Shown: positions 13,670-20,659 of the stretch, piece by piece | How the letters are laid out: every line of letters begins with the position of its first letter | Numbering within the stretch: the stretch's first letter is position 1 | Source: Solirubrobacterales bacterium | Lineage (GTDB): Bacteria > Actinomycetota > Thermoleophilia > Solirubrobacterales > Solirubrobacteraceae | NCBI GenBank assembly: GCA_003157595.1 | Contig: PMKB01000272.1 | Location: 19,753-43,125, forward strand | Length of the DNA stretch: 23,373 nt | Reading direction: 5' to 3' | The notes under the pieces: model-generated | Database searches by the model: none | What the model saw: only the letters and a program-made list of their open reading frames with translations | What the model was told of the DNA's origin: nothing | Position numbers and translations under genes: made by a program

Positions 13670-14773
13670 ATGGTCTCAAAAGCACGCGGTTTGCAGCTCC
13701 TGATAGTTGCCGTGGCAGCAACAGCTCTCGCCGCATCATCCGCATCGGCAGTATCCACCGCGACGGCACCGATAATGGGCACTGCGGCAGGCTATTCGGT
13801 GCTGGCCGGATCGACCGTTACGAATACTGGTCCGTCCGTACTGGATGGTGAACTTGGCGTGAGTCCGGGCTCAGCGATAACCGGGTTTTCGCCCGGTTTG
13901 GCGAAGGGCGCGACGCATACCGCTGACGCTGCGGCGTCGCAGGCTCAAAATGACCTGACGATCGCCTACAACGACGCTGCCTCTGCCAAGACGACCAACA
14001 CGATTCCGAACGTCGGCGATCTCGGTGGCAAGACTCTTGTGGCGGGCGTCTACACCTCGGCAAGCTCGATGATGCTGACCGGCACCGTCACGCTCAATGG
14101 CGCGGGCAACCCCAACGCGGTATTCATCTTTCAGGCCGGCTCGACCGTGGTGACGGCATCGGGTAGCAGGGTGGTCCTGGAGAACGGAGCCCAGGCGTGC
14201 AACGTGTACTGGCAGGTTGGAAGCTCGGCGACGCTTGGCACGCACTCCGGCTTCGTCGGCACGCTCATGGCGCTGACATCGGCCACGGTCACGACAGGCG
14301 TGACGGTCGATGGGCGCGTATTGGCGCGTAGCGGGGCGGTGACGCTGGATGGCGATACGTTTCTTCCCACGAGCTGCACGACTACGCTGACACCACGTCC
14401 GGTGATCACGCCGACGACCACGACCACGTCAAGCAAGACGACGGGCTCGTCGACGTCGACCACCACGGTGACGACGAGCACGCAGACCAAGCCGACGACC
14501 ATTGCGCTTCCGACCTCGGGGTGCGGTTGTGGCAGCACCACGGTGAGCGGTGGCGGATCGAAGGTAACAGGGACAGGCACGCCGTACGGAATCATTGCCG
14601 TCTCGAGGCACGTCAAGGTCACCATCGATCAGGCGACGGGGAAGTTGACCTTCAAGGTGGCGAAGGGACACTATGGCGTGTTCACATGTGACCTCCAGTA
14701 CGGAAACAAGGTCATCGTCGTGCATTACACCGTCAAGCGGTCGAAGACCTCTCCGCCGGCGTGCGTAGCCTAG
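13670..14773 (+). CDS. DUF3494 ice-binding-like protein with extra C-terminal domain
   Basis: A 367-residue exported protein, a paralogue of the product of 10961-11953. Signal peptide: residues 1-27 (LLIVAVAATALAASSASA). The DUF3494 solenoid covers about 36-240, with GYSVLAGSTVTNTGPSVLDG, GSAITGFSPG, AQNDLTIAYNDAA, LVAGVYTSASSMMLTG, AVFIFQAGST, ACNVYWQVGSSATLGTHSGF and RVLARSGAVTLDGDTF. A Thr/Ser linker of about 40 residues follows. The last 85 residues form a separate domain with CGCG, then VSRHVKVTIDQATGKLTFKV, GHYGVFTCDLQYGNK and PPACVA. I do not recognise that domain; its paired cysteines suggest disulfides. Unlike its paralogue it has no Lys/Pro tail. The ATG is preceded closely by GATGAGG; an upstream out-of-frame ATG is not used. 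Confidence 0.9.
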   Translation: MVSKARGLQLLIVAVAATALAASSASAVSTATAPIMGTAAGYSVLAGSTVTNTGPSVLDGELGVSPGSAITGFSPGLAKGATHTADAAASQAQNDLTIAYNDAASAKTTNTIPNVGDLGGKTLVAGVYTSASSMMLTGTVTLNGAGNPNAVFIFQAGSTVVTASGSRVVLENGAQACNVYWQVGSSATLGTHSGFVGTLMALTSATVTTGVTVDGRVLARSGAVTLDGDTFLPTSCTTTLTPRPVITPTTTTTSSKTTGSSTSTTTVTTSTQTKPTTIALPTSGCGCGSTTVSGGGSKVTGTGTPYGIIAVSRHVKVTIDQATGKLTFKVAKGHYGVFTCDLQYGNKVIVVHYTVKRSKTSPPACVA

Positions 14774-14852
14774 TTGGGTGAATGCGGACCGCGGGCCGGC
14801 GACGGTCGGCCGTGAGGCTCGCCGCTGTCCGCGCCAGCGGTCGCGTGCTGGT

Positions 14853-14892
14853 CGCTCGCGCCTCACCATTCAGTGATGGTGAGGCGCGAGCG
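14853..14892 (+). terminator. 17-bp perfect hairpin, likely terminator
   Basis: CGCTCGCGCCTCACCAT at 14853-14869 pairs perfectly with 14876-14892 around the 6-nt loop TCAGTG. It lies 80 bp beyond the stop of the second ice-binding-like gene, which makes a factor-independent terminator likely, though no U-tract follows. It is the strongest hairpin in the window outside the 5' palindromes. Confidence 0.7.
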
Positions 14893-15226
14893 GGCGGTGC
14901 CCCGGGCGACGACTGCGACGGTGAGGCTGCACTCGTGCTGCCGCACCGTGCCCGGGCGTGACGCGGCGAAGGGTGCGATGGCTCGCACGGCTCCGCCGGC
15001 ACCAGCGGCAAGCGGCCGTTGCCGACCTCCTTTACGCGGCTGTGCGGTCGGCGTTGCGTCACACCACCACCAGGGCGCCGACGCCGGTACCAGGGGTCGC
15101 TCCCACCGGCGGGACTGCCCCGTCTTCGTGAACGCGGCAGTCTCCATCTCGGCGGTCCCGTCGGGAGCTTGGCGCACTCTCCTGACACGACGGTGCTCGC
15201 AGCTTTGGCGGGCACGAAGGCACGGC
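14893..15226. other. Intergenic stretch, possible decayed coding DNA
   Basis: This 334-bp stretch between the hairpin and the end of the kinase gene has no supported gene. On the minus strand several short pieces in different frames look protein-like (for example SLTVAVVARGTARSRLTITE ending near 14868, and AVPPVGATPGTGVGALVVV further up). A degraded secreted-protein gene is possible, but I cannot name a family. Confidence 0.3.
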
Positions 15227-16111
15227 CTACGTCTGCTCTAAGAGACGTGTTGTCCAAAGTGAGTGGCGTTGCCGAAGTTCGTGTTCGCCCAGGTCGCCGC
15301 GCCCCAGGGGCGCATAGTTCGGAGCCCAGGTCTCGACTGCGTCGTGCGAGCGAGCGACTGCCCAGCCGTCCCAGAGAACCACGTCGCCCAGGGTCTGGCC
15401 GATTGCGGCTTCATAGGCCCCAAGAAAGGCGTCAGCGATGCGTTCGTCGAACAGAAGAACGAGATCAAGGCGGCACCAGCCGAGGTCGTAGCCGCGTGGA
15501 CCGCGTGCTCCACCCGACCAGTCAACGATGCCCGTGAGCCTTCCATCACGCCAGACGACGTTGCCTGACCAGTAGTCGGAATGGGTGAGCACCTCAGCCG
15601 AGCCGATGATCTGCGACCAGCGAGACCGAACTTCCGCTGCCAACGGACCATTCAACTCAGCCTGAGACCCTCTGCCGTCGAACACGCTCGGCAAGTCCGC
15701 CAGCCGGTCGCTTGGTAGCACGTGCACCAGAGCCAACGCGCGACCCAGCTCGCGCGCCCACGTCTGCGGATCACTCGGCGTGATGTCCGACTCGCCGTCA
15801 AGCCAGCTGATCAAAGAAGTCGGGTGCTCCGACCATTGGCCGTCCAAGTCGCCCCCGAGCAGCACCGGAGCCCAACCCCCGAGCCCATCAAGCGTTCGCA
15901 GCACACGCTGCTCACGGCAGGCGGCAGAGTCGGCCATCGGGAACTGGCGGACGACCGCGCTGAACGCGGGATTGTCGGTGTCGACCCTCCAGGTGTCCGC
16001 ATGCTGACCGCCCTCGAGGCGTGCGACGTCCACAATCACGGCCGACGAGCCGGCGAGGCGCCGGACTTCCTCAAGCGCCCCAGCCGAAGGCAGAAACTCA
16101 GACCGGGTCAT
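15227..16111 (-). CDS. Aminoglycoside phosphotransferase (APH)-fold kinase
   Basis: A 294-residue cytoplasmic kinase of the APH/choline-kinase family. The catalytic loop is LTHSDYWSGNVVW with H177, D179 and N184. The metal-binding Asp is D197 in GIVDWSGGARGPRGYDLGW. The N-lobe (LEGGQHADTWRV, AVVRQF) shows the glycine-rich turn and a nucleotide-binding strand with Arg where Lys is more usual. Family members phosphorylate aminoglycosides, macrolides, homoserine, choline and other small molecules, so drug resistance should not be assumed. Start ATG at 16111; length is normal. The gene stands alone, 190 bp downstream of the DUF1801 gene on the same strand. Confidence 0.9.
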   Translation of the reverse strand: MTRSEFLPSAGALEEVRRLAGSSAVIVDVARLEGGQHADTWRVDTDNPAFSAVVRQFPMADSAACREQRVLRTLDGLGGWAPVLLGGDLDGQWSEHPTSLISWLDGESDITPSDPQTWARELGRALALVHVLPSDRLADLPSVFDGRGSQAELNGPLAAEVRSRWSQIIGSAEVLTHSDYWSGNVVWRDGRLTGIVDWSGGARGPRGYDLGWCRLDLVLLFDERIADAFLGAYEAAIGQTLGDVVLWDGWAVARSHDAVETWAPNYAPLGRGDLGEHELRQRHSLWTTRLLEQT

Positions 16112-16303
16112 CTCTGAAACCCTAGGGCCAAGCGCTCCAGGCCGCGCCCGGGCCCGCCACGGACCTGCAGACCGCGCGGAGCAGGACGGCAGTTCAGCTG
16201 GTCCGAGTACCGCGCGACCAGCAAAGCAGGACTCATAGGTGGCTCCGTTTCGCGCACACGGCCTGCCCCGAAATCGCGGGGTAGAGGCCGCTGTGGCAGC
16301 GGC

Positions 16304-16897
16304 TTAGCGCGAGCGCCGGCCGACCTGCGCGAGGCGCACCGCGATCAGTTTCTTGACGAGCGCCTTTGGCAGGGGGCGGTCAACGGGGAAGTGCAGGGAG
16401 CTCTTGGTCATAGCGTAGCCGTCGAGCTCATCCGCAAGCTGCGAGAGGACCGAGCCGCTGAACGGCAGGTAGCTGAGGTGATTCTTGAACGCGGCAAAGC
16501 CGGCGACCGTCTCACCGCGTGCCCGGAAAGCCGGAACGCGGTAGGAGATCACCTGTTCCGCGTCAGGGACGATCTCGAGGATCGTGCGCCGCAGCGTCTG
16601 AAGCGTGCTGCGGCCCGGCTCCTCGACACCACGCAGATACTCGTCGACCTCGCGGGGGGACCCCGCCACCCCGTGCAGACGGCCGGACGCGGGAACGCTC
16701 GCGTGGAACGAGAGGCCGCGCTCATCAAGCGCCTCGCGCAGGGCCGCGATCCCAGTCGCCCCCATGCCGTGCAGCTTCGTGACGTCGGACTCGGTGACCT
16801 GGGCTAGCTGATCCAGCCGCGTGTAGCCGGCGGCTGACAGCGCGCGGCGTGCCGGCGCGGAGAGTTTGGGAAAGCCCGTGTGATCATCGTTGCTCAT
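16304..16897 (-). CDS. Helix-hairpin-helix / DUF1801 protein
   Basis: A 197-residue protein made of two parts. Residues about 8-55 (LSAPARRALSAAGYTRLDQL to GATGIAALREALDERGL) form a helix-hairpin-helix unit like the C-terminal domain of RNA polymerase alpha. Residues about 78-190 are DUF1801 (PF08818; YdhG-like): VDEYLRGVEEPGRSTLQTLR, PDAEQVISYRVPAF, AAFKNHLSYLPFSGSVL and SSLHFPVDRPLPKALVKKL. DUF1801 proteins are small cytoplasmic proteins, one of which has been linked to iron (YdhG/frataxin-like); the function is not settled. The ATG at 16897 has GGGAGGA 5 nt upstream, and I prefer it to a GTG at 16942, which lies inside a hairpin. Confidence 0.88.
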   Translation of the reverse strand: MSNDDHTGFPKLSAPARRALSAAGYTRLDQLAQVTESDVTKLHGMGATGIAALREALDERGLSFHASVPASGRLHGVAGSPREVDEYLRGVEEPGRSTLQTLRRTILEIVPDAEQVISYRVPAFRARGETVAGFAAFKNHLSYLPFSGSVLSQLADELDGYAMTKSSLHFPVDRPLPKALVKKLIAVRLAQVGRRSR

Positions 16898-16923
16898 TGA
16901 GTCCTCCCTAATCGGTAGCCGAG

Positions 16924-16942
16924 GTGCGGCCTTTGGCCGCAC
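16924..16942 (-). promoter_or_regulatory. Hairpin just upstream of the DUF1801 ribosome site
   Basis: GTGCGGCC at 16924-16931 pairs with GGCCGCAC at 16935-16942 around a 3-nt loop. On the minus strand it stands about 15 bp before the GGGAGGA ribosome site of the DUF1801 gene. It could be the terminator of lost upstream DNA or a structure in the 5' leader that affects translation. Confidence 0.5.
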
Positions 16943-17529
16943 ATGATGAGACCGCGATCCAGAGCCAGATTCATCGGCCTCGCCAGCGCCGGCGCCGCGA
17001 CGGAGGCGGGGATCACCACGCGGCGCTCATGGTCCTCGAATCGCCAACCTCGAGTCGGTCATCGACTCGACGAGGCCGATGACCGCGGGGCGAGCGGAAT
17101 CTGTCTCGCTCGTCGCTGAGCAATCCAGGTGTCCGCGCCGAGATCTCGAGAGGCGCGTCCTGACGCTATCGCGGGTGTCTGGGGATGGGCTACTCCCTGC
17201 TGCAGCCTTTGCTCGCCGAGGCGCCCCGAACAGCTCGGAGGTGCTCAAACCGGTCACGTCAATCGGTGAAACACACGGGTATCCGTCGCCTCCACAGGCA
17301 GAGCTGCCTGAGGGGAAAGTTACAGGTCAGCGACCGAGTTCCGAGGTCCGCCTTCACGTCCCGGGTGGTTGAGCTTGGACGAGGCGCTGCAATGCCTGCT
17401 TCAAGGTGGCTGACTCGGTGCCGCTGAGCGAGACCGCTGCTTTTACGCGTGGTGCGCGTGGCGCGTAGTCACGGTCTTGCTGGCCTGGGCGCTGGCGCGT
17501 ACTAGAGTCAGCGAGGTTGTCGGCGAGGC
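16943..17529. other. Intergenic stretch between divergent genes
   Basis: This 587-bp stretch lies between the divergent DUF1801 and Asp-box propeller genes. No ORF has protein character. A possible promoter for the propeller gene is TTGCTG (17477-17482) with TAGAGT (17503-17508) 20 bp on, or TACTAG (17500-17505) 17 bp on, both poor matches. Nothing else is recognised. Confidence 0.4.
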
Positions 17530-18762
17530 GTGAGGATGGGGGCGAGGATGCTGAGCGGCAGACGCTACGGGCTCGTTGTCTTGATCGTTGCGGCGGTCGC
17601 GTTTGACTGCCTCGCGAGCGGAGCGGTCGGCGGCACGCCGCCCGATCGGCCCGCTCGTGCTGCAGCGCTGGTTCGGTCCGTGCGTGTCCCTGGCGGCGGC
17701 CAGAGCATCGAGCAGGTTTGGCCGGTCGGCGCCGCGACCGTGTGGGCGTGGACGCAGGACCTTCAGGACCTTTCCGGCGGCGCGCAGGCGATCGAGCGCA
17801 GCACCGATGGCGGGACGCACTGGAGCGAGGTGACCCCGGCCGGTCTGGGCGAGCAGGTCGGCGACCATTGGATCGGCGGCTTCTTCGCCTTGGACGCCGA
17901 CCATGCCTGGGTCGTCTACGGCGGCCTCGCCTACGGCGCCGCGCAAGCCATCGCGTCGACCTCCGACCGGGGCCGCCACTGGACTCTCGTGGGCACTCGC
18001 CCGGGCAGCAACGGGTGCGGCTTGCAGTTCGTCTCAGCAGACGACGGCTCGTGCGCTGCGGTCGGCGCTGCCGTCGGGTCCGAAGGCGTGACGCTTTACC
18101 GGACCGACGACGGCGGTCGGCACTGGCGGGTCCTCTCGCGGTCCGGCCCGAAGAGCAGTCCTCCCGGCTCGCTCCCGTTCGGCTGTGACAAGGACGTCGA
18201 CTTCACAAGCCCGAGCGTCGGCTGGGCTGCCTTCCGGTGTGCCGCAGGGGGCGCTCCGCTGTACGAGACGACCGATGGCGGGACGATCTGGATCCGTCGT
18301 ATCGCAGCGGGACCGGCGAACGAGCACGGCGGCGCCGGCTTCGCCGGCTCTCCGGTGCTGAGCGGCGCCAACGGAGCCGTTGCGTACACCGTCGAACCTC
18401 CGAGCCCGGCGAGGAGCGTCGTCTACGTCATCACCGACGCCGGATCCTCCTGGCATCCGGTCACCCCGCCGGGGCGCCCGCAACCCTGGCTCGTGGACAC
18501 CATCAGCCCGCTGCGCTGGCGGCTGGTGGCAGGCAATCAGATTCTCGTCACCGACGACGCCGGCCGCAGCTGGCGGACGATCACCAGCAACGTCAGGTTC
18601 ACGCTCGGCTACCCCAACGAGTCCCCGCCGCCGCCGGTCGTCGACTTCGTCACGAACGCGGACGGCTGGATCACAAGCGAAGGCGCATCGGGGGACCTGT
18701 CGCTGTGGCGGACCACCGACGCCGGACGCACCTGGCGACGCATCTCGGTGCCCGGCACCTAA
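17530..18762 (+). CDS. Secreted Asp-box (BNR-type) beta-propeller protein
   Basis: A protein of about 410 residues with an N-terminal signal (YGLVVLIVAAVAFDCLASGA). Seven Asp-boxes of the form S/T-x-D-x-G-x-x-W repeat along it: residues 91-98 (STDGGTHW), 144-151, 192-199, 247-254 (TTDGGTIW), 301-308, 340-348 and 395-402 (TTDAGRTW). Their spacing of about 45-55 residues, and their number, fit a single seven-bladed propeller. Similar folds occur in sialidases, photosystem assembly factors and surface proteins; I see no sialidase FRIP motif or catalytic set, so an enzyme role is not supported. Cysteines at 163, 175, 219 and 237 may form disulfides. Starts at 17530 (GTG), 17536 and 17548 (ATG) are all possible. 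Confidence 0.85.
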   Translation: MRMGARMLSGRRYGLVVLIVAAVAFDCLASGAVGGTPPDRPARAAALVRSVRVPGGGQSIEQVWPVGAATVWAWTQDLQDLSGGAQAIERSTDGGTHWSEVTPAGLGEQVGDHWIGGFFALDADHAWVVYGGLAYGAAQAIASTSDRGRHWTLVGTRPGSNGCGLQFVSADDGSCAAVGAAVGSEGVTLYRTDDGGRHWRVLSRSGPKSSPPGSLPFGCDKDVDFTSPSVGWAAFRCAAGGAPLYETTDGGTIWIRRIAAGPANEHGGAGFAGSPVLSGANGAVAYTVEPPSPARSVVYVITDAGSSWHPVTPPGRPQPWLVDTISPLRWRLVAGNQILVTDDAGRSWRTITSNVRFTLGYPNESPPPPVVDFVTNADGWITSEGASGDLSLWRTTDAGRTWRRISVPGT

Positions 18763-18965
18763 CGCCACGAACGCGTCGCACCAGGCGACTGCTGCTTACT
18801 GCGCTTCTCAGCACTCTCGTGTCAACCGCCGAAGGCGCCCGTTCAGGGCGAGAAGCAGCGATAGCGCCCGGGTTGCACGCGATCCTTGCTGCGGCGAAAG
18901 CATGCGTCGAGATCTGAGCGCTTCACACGATTGAAAGCGGCAAGCGAGGCTCGGGCGCCAGGCGG

Positions 18966-18996
18966 TGATCCGCGTGCGTGCTTGTAACGCGGATCA
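18966..18996. terminator. Bidirectional terminator-like hairpin
   Basis: TGATCCGCGT at 18966-18975 pairs perfectly with ACGCGGATCA at 18987-18996; the loop is 11 nt. It lies between the convergent ends of the propeller gene (18762) and the RTX-like gene (19015), where a shared terminator is expected. Confidence 0.6.
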
Positions 18997-19014
18997 TCCT
19001 GCCGCCGAGCCGGA

Positions 19015-19551
19015 TCAGGGATAGCCGATCCGGATGACCTCGCAGTTGGTCAGCGTGTAGGCGTGCTCGGTCGTCTTATCGAGGGTGAGGACGTCATAGC
19101 CGGATCCGCAGTCGATCGTGCCGTGGCCGAAGTAGGCGAACACGTGGTCGTTGCCGGAACCGGCGTAGACGTGGTTCGTTCCGTGGCTCGTGTAGATCCA
19201 GTCGTTACCGGGCCCGCCGTAGAGATTGTCGACCTGGGTTGTGGGGTTGTCGGGAAAGGGGTGTTGGTCGCCCCAGATGATGTCCTTGCCCGGCCCGCCG
19301 TAGATCGTGTCCGAACCCGGCCCGCCGAGCAGCATGTCGTTGCCGTCGGTGCCAACCAACACCTGCCCGCCGTTGGCCGCGAACGCGACGGTGACCGTGT
19401 GCGGCCAGCCCACGTGGCTGACGTCGGCGCCGGCGATCGAGCTCGTGCCCGTGCAGAGCGCTATGACGGCCGCCGTGACCGCGCACAGTGTCCAGCGTCG
19501 GGCGCTCGAGGACCGCAGATTCAACATCAAGCGCGGCCATTTCGTGGTCAT
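19015..19551 (-). CDS. Small secreted protein with RTX-like calcium repeats
   Basis: A 178-residue exported protein. After a basic N-region the signal is WTLCAVTAAVIALCTGTSSI, cut near AGA (residue 42). Residues 66-145 carry hemolysin-type nonapeptide repeats (GGxGxDxxx): GTDGNDMLL, GGPGSDTIY, GGPGKDIIW, GGPGNDWIY and GSGNDHVFA. These bind calcium and fold as a beta-roll. The end, IDCGSGYDVLTLDK then TNCEVI, has two cysteines (148, 170) as in many actinobacterial calcium-binding proteins. The ATG at 19551 overlaps the stop of the upstream gene as ATGA, so translation is coupled. The protein is much shorter than RTX toxins and has no toxin or protease domain; a surface or matrix role is more likely. 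Confidence 0.85.
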   Translation of the reverse strand: MTTKWPRLMLNLRSSSARRWTLCAVTAAVIALCTGTSSIAGADVSHVGWPHTVTVAFAANGGQVLVGTDGNDMLLGGPGSDTIYGGPGKDIIWGDQHPFPDNPTTQVDNLYGGPGNDWIYTSHGTNHVYAGSGNDHVFAYFGHGTIDCGSGYDVLTLDKTTEHAYTLTNCEVIRIGYP

Positions 19552-19967
19552 GAGGTCACGTTCATCGTGTAGTTGGGGCTGACAGCGAGCATCTGGGCAC
19601 CGCTTACCAGTAGGTAGCGCACGGTCAGGTGCGAGCCGCGCAACGCGGCCGGGACTTTCCAGTGCAGCCAGGCAATTCGCGGGCGAGGCGGAGCCGAAAC
19701 CAGCGTCTGCCACACTCCGGATCCGGACTCACTCTGAAGCGCGAACTCCCCGTTGAAAACCGCCAGCGGCAGCATCTCATGGAGCGTAAAGGTGTGGCCC
19801 GCCCGCACGTTGAGGGGCACGCCGGTCACCGTCATGCTGCCCGGAGTCGGAAACAGAACCTGGGCCTGGGCCGCCGCAGCACCGCCAAGCCCAAGCGCCG
19901 TGGTAGCCGCCAGCACAGACATCGTGCGCCGCCAGTGGCTATGGGTGTGTGATGACAGTCGATTCAC
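19548..19967 (-). CDS. Small secreted protein, first of a coupled pair
   Basis: A 139-residue protein with an exported character: an N-region VNRLSSHTHSHWRRT, then MSVLAATTALGLGGAAAAQA with a probable cut after AQA near residue 36. The mature 100 residues are beta-rich (SMTVTGVPLNVRAGHTFTL, GSHLTVRYLLVSG, SPNYTMNVTS) and could form an Ig-like sandwich; no family is recognised. I chose GTG at 19967, since the residues further upstream lack any pattern; ATG at 19922 is a shorter alternative with a poor basic N-region. Its stop overlaps the start of the RTX-like gene by 4 bp, so the two proteins are probably made together and may act together outside the cell. Confidence 0.7.
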   Translation of the reverse strand: MNRLSSHTHSHWRRTMSVLAATTALGLGGAAAAQAQVLFPTPGSMTVTGVPLNVRAGHTFTLHEMLPLAVFNGEFALQSESGSGVWQTLVSAPPRPRIAWLHWKVPAALRGSHLTVRYLLVSGAQMLAVSPNYTMNVTS

Positions 19968-20450
19968 AAGAGCTTCCGTCCTCGCGCAAACTCGACGCGT
20001 TCGTAGCCGGCCCGTTCCTAACCGAGCGATTTCGTGGGGGCCGCCTCTCGGTCCCGATCGGCACCTCCATCGCCGTGCGCGATGACCGGAGCACAAAGCG
20101 GACGCATGTCGAGCCTGGCGGCCGCGCTTCGAGGCCCACGCAGTCGCGTTAGAGCCTGTGATCAGTGCGCAGGAGGGTCGGCGGACGGCCACGAACGGGA
20201 CTGATCGCAACCGCGCCGGAATGCCGGCCCCTAGCCACGGTCCAGAAGCGTGTCAGGTCCCGAGCAGCCACCAACGGTCGCGCCGTTCGCGTGGGCGAGA
20301 CAACTGGTGCCGCCGTTTCGATCAGGATCGCCCTCATCGCTCCCTCCCAGGAGCTCCGCAATCGCGCCGCACAGACGCTCTGAGCCAGGCCGGGTTTGAC
20401 GGAGGTGCTGATTCCAGGATTCTGTCCTGGGGGAAGGCGAGGCTCTGTTG
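19968..20450. other. Intergenic stretch before the transposase relic
   Basis: No gene is supported in these 480 bp. ORFs on both strands have random composition. One minus-strand reading from about 20340 begins MRAILIETAAP after a GGGAGG sequence and runs for 62 codons, but it is strongly basic, without a family, and I do not call it. The promoter of the secreted pair should be near the left end. Confidence 0.45.
20414..20430. repeat. Short inverted repeat before the transposase relic
   Basis: CCAGGA at 20414-20419 pairs with TCCTGG at 20425-20430 around 5 nt. It lies 20 bp before the transposase start codon. It might be part of the left end of the old insertion sequence or a leader hairpin. 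The other end of the element is not found. Confidence 0.35.
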
Positions 20451-20552
20451 ATGCCAAGACCGAAGAAGTATCCGGACGAGTTGATGGAGCGTGGTGTGCG
20501 GAGCATTCGGCAAGCGTGTCGGGCTCTCAGAGGCGCTGGATCGATGGGGTAG
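20451..20552 (+). pseudogene. N-terminal remnant of an IS3-type transposase OrfA
   Basis: From ATG 20451 the reading MPRPKKYPDELMERGVR is the typical start of IS3-family OrfA proteins, which carry a helix-turn-helix for binding the element ends. After residue 17 the similarity is lost (SIRQACRALRGAG), and TAG follows at 20550-20552, giving 33 residues in place of about 90-100. OrfB with the DDE catalytic residues is absent. It is a dead fragment that marks an old insertion beside the arsenic genes. Confidence 0.7.
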
Positions 20553-20563
20553 ACACGCATCGA

Positions 20564-20581
20564 TAACACTCACGGGTGTCA
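20564..20581. promoter_or_regulatory. Weak dyad in the arsenic operon leader
   Basis: ACAC (20566-20569) and GTGT (20576-20579) form an imperfect dyad with outer T/A pairing, near ATCGAT (20559-20564) and a TACGAT -10-like box (20588-20593). An ArsR-type repressor site would be expected about here, but the match is too weak to claim, and no -35 element is clear. Confidence 0.2.
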
Positions 20582-20659
20582 ATGGATTACGATAGCGCCG
20601 TGCAGGAGCGTGTCGTCACGCGGAGGCCTGGAGGCGCGGGCACTGGGAGGGTTGCATGA
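20582..20659 (+). CDS. Possible 25-residue leader ORF overlapping the GAPDH start
   Basis: ATG at 20582 opens 25 codons ([12 protein letters not shown] then a basic Gly/Arg tail) ending with TGA at 20657-20659, which overlaps the ATG of the GAPDH gene as ATGA. Such an overlap is typical of translational coupling. There is no SD before this ATG and no known family. It may be a leader peptide, the remnant of a lost upstream gene such as arsR, or chance. Confidence 0.25.
   Translation: MDYDSAVQERVVTRRPGGAGTGRVA

Noticed and set aside
15227..16111. Calling the APH-fold kinase an antibiotic-resistance gene
   Set aside because: The fold covers many substrates and no resistance-specific signature is visible.
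20149..20339. Minus-strand ORF of 62 codons with an SD-like GGGAGG
   Set aside because: It is strongly basic without any family or membrane segment; the SD alone is not enough in DNA of this composition.
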